Part shown: positions 59,241-64,000 of the stretch, piece after piece
How the letters are laid out: each line of letters begins with the position of its first letter
How positions within the stretch are numbered: the first letter of the stretch is position 1
Origin: Bilifractor sp002394235
GTDB lineage: Bacteria > Bacillota > Clostridia > Lachnospirales > Lachnospiraceae
Length of the DNA: 64,000 nucleotides
Direction: 5' to 3'
NCBI RefSeq assembly: GCF_052118845.1
Contig: NZ_JBQKGJ010000005.1
Coordinates: 62,001 to 126,000, forward strand
Translations under genes and position numbers: made by a program
The notes under the pieces: model-generated
The model's database searches: none
What the model was told of the DNA's origin: nothing
What the model saw: only the letters and a program-made list of their open reading frames with translations

Positions 59241-59303
59241 AGGCTGCTTGCCCGGACCGGGACAGGTCCGGCGTGGCAGCCTTTTTGGCAGCCTTTTTTA
59301 TCC
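59241..59303 (+). terminator. Terminator with duplicated 3' arm
   Basis: AGGCTGC (59241-59247) can pair with GCAGCCT at 59276-59282 or with a second copy, because GGCAGCCTTTTT is repeated at 59275-59286 and 59287-59298. Inner stem CCGGACC/GGTCCGG. Confidence 0.8.
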
Positions 59304-59313
59304 GCACAAGGCA

Positions 59314-59342
59314 TTGACTTTCAGTGTGCGGTTTGCTAAACT
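59314..59342 (+). promoter_or_regulatory. Promoter of guaB
   Basis: TTGACT (59314-59319), 17-base spacer, TAAACT (59337-59342). About 165 bases of leader follow before guaB; no purine or PRPP riboswitch pattern was recognised in it. Confidence 0.65.
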
Positions 59343-59509
59343 TTTTTCAAATTATTCAGAACATGTGCAGACGGCAGACATATGATTGCGATTTTCTCAT
59401 GCATATCTAAGATTTCGTTTCGTCACAGACTTCTGCTCTTTGCAGGGCTCTGATCTGTATAGCTATTTTATTCACATTAACAGTCAGATAGAAGAAAGGA
59501 AGAACGTTT

Positions 59510-60970
59510 ATGGGACAGATTATCGGAGAGGGTATTACATTTGATGATGTGCTTTTAGTACCGCAGTATTCGACGGTTACACCGAATATGGTGGATTTGA
59601 GCACATATCTGACAAAGAAGATCAAATTGAATATCCCGATGATGAGCGCAGGTATGGATACGGTTACCGAGCATCGCATGGCGATTGCGATGGCCAGACA
59701 GGGCGGTATCGGAATCATCCATAAGAACATGACAATCGAACAGCAGGCAGACGAGGTCGATAAGGTAAAACGTTCGGAAAACGGTGTCATTACAGATCCC
59801 TTCTATCTTTCCCCGGAGGATACGCTGGCGGATGCCAACGCGCTTATGGCGAAGTACCGCATCTCGGGTGTGCCGATCACGGTCGGCAAGAAGCTTGTCG
59901 GAATTATTACAAACCGTGACCTTCTGTTTGAAACTGATTTCAGCAAGAAGATCAAGGAATCGATGACTTCAGAAAATCTGATTACGGCAAAAGAGGGTGT
60001 TACGCTTGAAGAGGCGAAGAGTCTTCTGGCCAAGGCACGGAAGGAAAAACTCCCGATCGTCGATGATGAGGGAAATCTGAAGGGCCTGATCACAATCAAG
60101 GATATCGAGAAGCAGATTAAATATCCGAATGCCGCAAAGGATGCATACGGACGTCTTCTGTGCGGAGCTGCCATCGGCATTACCGATGATGTCCTGGAGC
60201 GGGTGGATGCGCTGGTCAAGGCACATGTGGACTGCGTGGTTATCGACTCCGCACATGGCCATTCCGCGAATATCTTCAAATGTCTGCGGATGGTTAAGAG
60301 CGCATATCCGGATCTTCAGGTTATCGCGGGAAATGTTGCGACAGCGGAGGCCACACATGATCTGATCGAAGCTGGCGCGGACTGCGTCAAGGTAGGAATC
60401 GGACCTGGTTCGATCTGTACCACCCGTGTCGTGGCAGGCATCGGTGTTCCGCAGGTTACTGCGATCATGAACTGCTATGAAGAGGCAAAGAAAACCGGCA
60501 CACCGATCATCGCGGACGGCGGTATCCAGTTCTCCGGAGATATTGTGAAGGCGATTGCTGCCGGTGGTAATGTCTGCATGATGGGAAGTATGTTCGCCGG
60601 ATGTGACGAGGCTCCGGGCGAATTTGAGCTGTTCCAGGGAAGAAAGTACAAGGTATACCGCGGCATGGGATCCATGGGAGCGATGTCTCAGGCACACGGC
60701 AGCGCTGATCGTTATTTCCAGGCGGGCGCGAAGAAGCTCGTGCCGGAAGGCGTAGAGGGCCGTGTGGCATACAGGGGTTCTGTGGAGGATACGATTTTCC
60801 AGATGATCGGAGGCCTTCGCTCGGGTATGGGCTACTGCGGAGCGGCAGATATTCCGACACTGCAGAAAACCGGAAAGTTCATCAAGATTTCTTCCGCGGC
60901 ACTCAAGGAGTCGCATCCTCATGACATTCATATCACAAAGGAGGCTCCGAACTACAGCATCGATAACTGA
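59510..60970 (+). CDS. guaB: IMP dehydrogenase
   Basis: NAD-dependent oxidation of IMP to XMP, the committed step to GMP. 486 residues. N-terminal TIM-barrel part GEGITFDDVLLVPQYSTV; two CBS domains (about 95-210, e.g. YRISGVPITVGKKLVGIITNRDL); the catalytic Cys loop VGIGPGSICTTRVVAG; and the flap RGMGSMGAMS...RYF. AAAGGAAGAAC precedes ATG 59510. Followed by its own terminator. Confidence 0.98.
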   Translation: MGQIIGEGITFDDVLLVPQYSTVTPNMVDLSTYLTKKIKLNIPMMSAGMDTVTEHRMAIAMARQGGIGIIHKNMTIEQQADEVDKVKRSENGVITDPFYLSPEDTLADANALMAKYRISGVPITVGKKLVGIITNRDLLFETDFSKKIKESMTSENLITAKEGVTLEEAKSLLAKARKEKLPIVDDEGNLKGLITIKDIEKQIKYPNAAKDAYGRLLCGAAIGITDDVLERVDALVKAHVDCVVIDSAHGHSANIFKCLRMVKSAYPDLQVIAGNVATAEATHDLIEAGADCVKVGIGPGSICTTRVVAGIGVPQVTAIMNCYEEAKKTGTPIIADGGIQFSGDIVKAIAAGGNVCMMGSMFAGCDEAPGEFELFQGRKYKVYRGMGSMGAMSQAHGSADRYFQAGAKKLVPEGVEGRVAYRGSVEDTIFQMIGGLRSGMGYCGAADIPTLQKTGKFIKISSAALKESHPHDIHITKEAPNYSIDN

Positions 60971-61061
60971 TTCTGAAAGTGAACGGGCCAAATGCACAGC
61001 GATCTGTGTCCGTCGTTACGGGCGTGGACGTCTGTGATCATCTGGTCCGGATGGATAATGG

Positions 61062-61102
61062 ACAGCAGAATGGCGCAGAAATGTGGTTCTGCTGTTTTTT
61101 TA
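61062..61102 (+). terminator. Terminator of guaB
   Basis: ACAGCAGAA (61062-61070) pairs with TTCTGCTGT (61087-61095), then T6. Confidence 0.9.
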
Positions 61103-61149
61103 TACAAAGGATCAGTGTTTCAGGAAAATAGAATTCAAGGGAGGCCTAT

Positions 61150-61716
61150 ATGAAAGCAGACAGCAGGAAGATGCTCGACAGATTATGTCTGGCAATGATC
61201 GATTATGACCGGAGGGATCCAATGCGGATTCAGCATCTGATCAAGGTGCATGCTTTCTCGGCGATAATCGGGCGAGGCGAAGGTCTCGATGAGAAGACGC
61301 AGCTGATCCTCGAGGCTGCCGCTTATGTTCATGATATCGGAATTCACAGGGCAGAGATCCTGTGTGGCAAGAGCGATGGAAAACTGCAGGAGAAGTACGG
61401 ACCGGCCGAAGCAAAGCCTATTCTGGAAAAGATCGGGTTTGAAAAGGATGAGATTGACAGGATCTGCTATCTGATCGGTCATCATCACACCTATAAAGAC
61501 ATTGACGGAATGGATTACCAGATTCTGGTCGAGGCAGATTTTCTGGTGAATCTGTACGAAGATCATTCTTCCATTACGGGAATCCAGAGCGCATACAGCA
61601 AAATATTCCGGACGGAATGTGGCAAGAAGATCTTTCGGGAGATGTATCTGGATGCGGGAGATCCGGAATACGAGAAATGGCTTCAGTCGAAGGAACAGGC
61701 GGCAGACGCGGAATAA
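61150..61716 (+). CDS. HD-domain phosphohydrolase
   Basis: 188 residues with HD-superfamily metal motifs: RIQHLIKVHAFS (first His), AAYVHDIGIH (HD pair), LIGHHHTYKD and a late Asp in LVEADFLVNLYED. Probably a metal-dependent phosphatase or phosphodiesterase of nucleotides; the substrate is unknown. Proximity to guaB might hint at purine nucleotides but each gene has its own terminator. GGGAGG precedes ATG 61150. Confidence 0.87.
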   Translation: MKADSRKMLDRLCLAMIDYDRRDPMRIQHLIKVHAFSAIIGRGEGLDEKTQLILEAAAYVHDIGIHRAEILCGKSDGKLQEKYGPAEAKPILEKIGFEKDEIDRICYLIGHHHTYKDIDGMDYQILVEADFLVNLYEDHSSITGIQSAYSKIFRTECGKKIFREMYLDAGDPEYEKWLQSKEQAADAE

Positions 61717-61728
61717 GTAATGAAAAGA

Positions 61729-61769
61729 CCCATATCCGGACGATATCGTCGAAGGATATGGGCTTTTTT
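61729..61769 (+). terminator. Terminator of the HD hydrolase gene
   Basis: CCCATATCC (61729-61737) pairs with GGATATGGG (61754-61762), inner GACGATATCGTC palindrome, then T7 leading into R2 copy 8. Confidence 0.9.
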
Positions 61770-61821
61770 TACGCGAGCGTCGCGATAGCGAGATAAAACT
61801 CGCGCAGCGTGTTTTATCTCG
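61769..61821. repeat. R2 repeat, copy 8 (42-bp internal deletion)
   Basis: Equals full R2 except that the 42 bases containing the left hairpin are missing, exactly between two GCGA words. The terminal hairpin CGAGATAAAAC/GTTTTATCTCG is intact. Confidence 0.9.
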
Positions 61822-61824
61822 TTG

Positions 61825-62466
61825 TCAGAGCAGAGAATAACCGAAGCTGTTGACGAGAGCGTCGATCGGAACCTTCTTTTTGCAGAGCGGACATTCACTG
61901 GTCTTGTAGGATTCGTATTCGGGAACGTCGGACGCATGGAAGGCTGCCGCGACCTTGATTCCCTTGACCTCATCCACTGCGCTGAAGATGGCACATGCGC
62001 CGCTGACGGTTGCGCCGTAATAGCGGACACTCTCGAGAATCGTTGCCAGCGAACGGCCTGTTGTGATGGAGCCCAGGAGAAGCAGCACGTGCTTGCCGCG
62101 GAGCGCAATCTGCATGTTGTCGCGGAAAATGATCTGTCCTGATGCGATGTATTCGGGGGAGACAACATAGATGGTCTTGTGTGCGTTGATAGAGAGAATT
62201 CCGGATTTTGTAAGCTCTTCCGCGAGGTATGTGCCGATAACCTCCATGCCATCCATGCAGATGATTGTATCAACCTGCGTATCAACGGAGTAGTGCATGG
62301 CAAGAAGAGATGCGACGTTGTGCGCCTCGCTGCAGCGGGTCTTCATGGTTGTGATATCGAAGAAACAGTTGATATGGGAGTGTGAGGTCGCAAAATGACC
62401 CCGGATCACCTTCAAGGATACATTCGAATTCATAACCGCCGGTATTTTGACATAGTTTTTGTCCAT
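61825..62466 (-). CDS. Phosphoribosyltransferase-family protein (orotate PRTase-like)
   Basis: 213 residues with a type I PRTase fold: IICMDGMEVIGTYLAEEL and a PRPP-binding region HVLLLLGSITTGRSLATIL, which stands where the usual acidic vvxDDxxTTG motif would be. A C-terminal CPLCKK pair may bind zinc with an upstream residue. True orotate PRTases have two acidic residues in the PRPP loop; here the sequence is LLGSITTG, so catalysis is uncertain. Start at 62466 has AAAGGAG on the minus strand. Function not assignable beyond family. Confidence 0.75.
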   Translation of the reverse strand: MDKNYVKIPAVMNSNVSLKVIRGHFATSHSHINCFFDITTMKTRCSEAHNVASLLAMHYSVDTQVDTIICMDGMEVIGTYLAEELTKSGILSINAHKTIYVVSPEYIASGQIIFRDNMQIALRGKHVLLLLGSITTGRSLATILESVRYYGATVSGACAIFSAVDEVKGIKVAAAFHASDVPEYESYKTSECPLCKKKVPIDALVNSFGYSLL

Positions 62467-62715
62467 ATTGTGCTCCTTTCCTCTTACAGCCGCCGGATAT
62501 CAGCTTTCTGTATTCTGCGAATCTTTCTCTATAAGCTGAGGATTCATATAACGATTATACCATAGATAATGCTAAAGTTGCACAAAAAATACAGAAAAAA
62601 CGCAGGATTAATGTTAAATATGCCTTCCCGTCTGCGGATATTACGGAAAAAGGGACTGATATATACGGGAATCCGGATCGAGACCACGGAGGGGACAACG
62701 AGAATATTCGAAAAA
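62467..62715. other. Intergenic region between argG and the phosphoribosyltransferase
   Basis: AT-rich, no gene supported. It should hold the minus-strand promoter of the phosphoribosyltransferase gene; no single convincing box was chosen. Confidence 0.35.
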
Positions 62716-62747
62716 GAAAAAGGGACTGCCATATGAGCGGCAGTCCC
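62716..62747 (-). terminator. Terminator of argG
   Basis: GGGACTGCC (62722-62730) pairs with GGCAGTCCC (62739-62747). On the minus strand it runs into TTTTTCTTTTTC. Confidence 0.9.
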
Positions 62748-62780
62748 CATTGGATGAATCTGCTATTTATTTGTAGTGAT

Positions 62781-64000
62781 TCATTTATTTTTATTCTGCT
62801 TCTTGACATCTTCCATCATGAGGGCGCGTACCTTCAGCGGCAGTCCGAAGAGATTGATAAATCCGCTTGCATCACTGTGATCATAAAGATCTCCGGTGGT
62901 GAAGGAAGCCAGGGAGGAGTTGTAGAGGCTGTACGGAGAAGTCGTTCCGTTGCGGATGATGTTGCCCTTGTAGAGCTTAAGCTTTACTTCGCCGGTTACG
63001 ACATTCTGGGTAGACTCGACAAATGCGCTGATGGCTTCGCGAAGAGGAGTAAACCATTTTCCTTCGTAAACAATCTGTGCCAGCTGGCTTCCGAGTTTTT
63101 TCTTTGTCTCCATGGTTTCGCGGTCAAGCACGAGTTCCTCAAGCTGATCGTGCGCGGCCATGAGGATTGTTCCGCCCGGGGTTTCATAGACGCCGCGGGA
63201 TTTCATTCCAACGACACGGTTCTCCACGATATCGATGATGCCGATTCCATTTGCGCCGCCAAGCTTGTTCAGTTCTTCGATGATCTCGGCTACTTTCATT
63301 TCCTTGCCGTTCAGCGTCTTCGGGACACCCTTTTCAAAGGTAAGGGTAAGGTCGGTGACCTTGTCCGGTGCTTTTTCGGGGGTGACACTCAGGACCAGAA
63401 GTTTATCATAGTTTGGTGCCTGTGAAGGATCTTCCAGCTCGAGACCTTCGTGACTGATATGCCACAGATTCCGGTCACGGCTGTAGCCCTTGCCCATGGA
63501 GAAAGGAAGGTCGATGCCGTGGTCCTTGCAGTACTGGATTTCATCTTCACGGGACTGCATGGTCCATACGTCGGTCATACGCCAGGGGGCGATGATCTTA
63601 ATGGTGGGATCAAGGGCTTTGATGCCGAGCTCAAAACGGATCTGATCATTACCCTTTCCGGTTGCTCCATGGCAGATGGCGGTTGCGCCTTCCTTGTGCG
63701 CTACTTCAACAAGCTTTTTCGCGATCAGCGGGCGTGCCATAGAGGTACCGAGAAGATAGCTGTGCTCATAGACCGCACCTGCCTTGACACAGGGCATGAT
63801 GTAATCCTCAGCAAATTCGTCGATGACATCGATGATGTAGAGCTTGGAAGCTCCGGAGCTCAGCGCTCTTTCGTTCAGATTGTCATCGGTCAGCTCTTCT
63901 TCCTGTCCGCAGTTGATGCAGCAGCAGATGATCTCATATCCGAAGTTCTCCTTCAGCCAGGGAATCAGCGCTGTGGTATCCAGACCGCCGGAATATGCAA
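62781..64000 (-). CDS. argG: Argininosuccinate synthase (start outside window)
   Basis: ATP-dependent joining of citrulline and aspartate in arginine synthesis. About 405 of the usual 400-410 residues are visible; only the first few are cut by the window end. The PP-loop AYSGGLDTTALIPWL is at the very edge. ICHGATGKGNDQIRFELG, IIAPWRMTDVW and NLWHISHEGLELEDP are family motifs, and the tail ends MMEDVKKQNKNK. A terminator follows 34 bases downstream. An ARG-box or other control site would be outside. Confidence 0.97.
   Translation of the reverse strand, partial: AYSGGLDTTALIPWLKENFGYEIICCCINCGQEEELTDDNLNERALSSGASKLYIIDVIDEFAEDYIMPCVKAGAVYEHSYLLGTSMARPLIAKKLVEVAHKEGATAICHGATGKGNDQIRFELGIKALDPTIKIIAPWRMTDVWTMQSREDEIQYCKDHGIDLPFSMGKGYSRDRNLWHISHEGLELEDPSQAPNYDKLLVLSVTPEKAPDKVTDLTLTFEKGVPKTLNGKEMKVAEIIEELNKLGGANGIGIIDIVENRVVGMKSRGVYETPGGTILMAAHDQLEELVLDRETMETKKKLGSQLAQIVYEGKWFTPLREAISAFVESTQNVVTGEVKLKLYKGNIIRNGTTSPYSLYNSSLASFTTGDLYDHSDASGFINLFGLPLKVRALMMEDVKKQNKNK

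Noticed and set aside
59343..59509. Purine or PRPP riboswitch before guaB
   Set aside because: No recognisable conserved aptamer core or expression-platform terminator in the leader.

Overview
The window looks like chromosomal DNA from a Gram-positive anaerobe of the class Clostridia, most likely family Lachnospiraceae. The evidence is gene content: CodY, MecA, HrcA with CIRCE operators, RNase J, IreB-RuvX-DUF1292, WhiA, Crh-like HPr proteins, an LtaS-type sulfatase, a UgpC/PucR pair and a DHHW/MBOAT/DUF4358 surface acylation locus. Strong GGAGG-type ribosome sites and GTG/TTG starts fit this. No rRNA, tRNA, prophage or CRISPR array was seen. The family assignment is inference.

Layout. 1-5.4 kb: 3' part of valS, a polyglycerol-phosphate-type sulfatase, folC with a decayed tandem repeat tail. 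5.4-10.5 kb: a small unknown protein, a membrane TPR protein, murB, rapZ, whiA and a Crh-like HPr. 10.5-12.6 kb: mecA (minus), a 0.9 kb gene-free stretch with two abutting cloverleaf repeats, and a small unknown gene. 12.8-15.5 kb: an IS608-like element with tnpA, a zinc-finger-less tnpB relative and a structured 3' RNA region. 15.6-21.7 kb: GH18 protein, DivIVA-like protein, tsaC/sua5, rpiB, upp, dCMP deaminase, cupin. 22.1-29.6 kb: hrcA-grpE-dnaK-dnaJ under CIRCE, then prmA-rsmE. 29.7-32.2 kb: cysteine desulfurase and thiI. 32.2-32.8 kb: three more cloverleaf repeats and a second HPr-like gene. 33-40.4 kb: mtaB, ireB-ruvX-DUF1292-rnj-ylbF, short mltG-like, trmR, trhP. 41-47.7 kb: comM, dprA, topA, codY. 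48.1-50.4 kb: groES-groEL under CIRCE. 50.6-53.1 kb (minus): PucR-type regulator and ugpC/msmX. 53.6-59.2 kb: a surface O-acylation locus and a small membrane protein. 59.5-64 kb: guaB, an HD hydrolase, a phosphoribosyltransferase and argG (both minus; argG is cut by the window end).

The most unusual content is non-coding. Family R1 (about 170-180 bp, six copies including partial ones) folds on paper into an outer stem closing three hairpin arms. The stem sequences differ between copies while pairing is kept, which is a covariation signal. Family R2 (95 bp, eight copies) is intergenic, often begins inside the T-tract of a terminator, and has a modular deletion form. In addition, the TnpB relative lacks both the zinc finger and a recognisable third RuvC acidic residue but keeps a long structured 3' region and a matching tnpA. 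Short tandem repeats (27, 32, 33 and 57 bp) recur in and beside genes. All structures were found by eye; no folding or database search was run.
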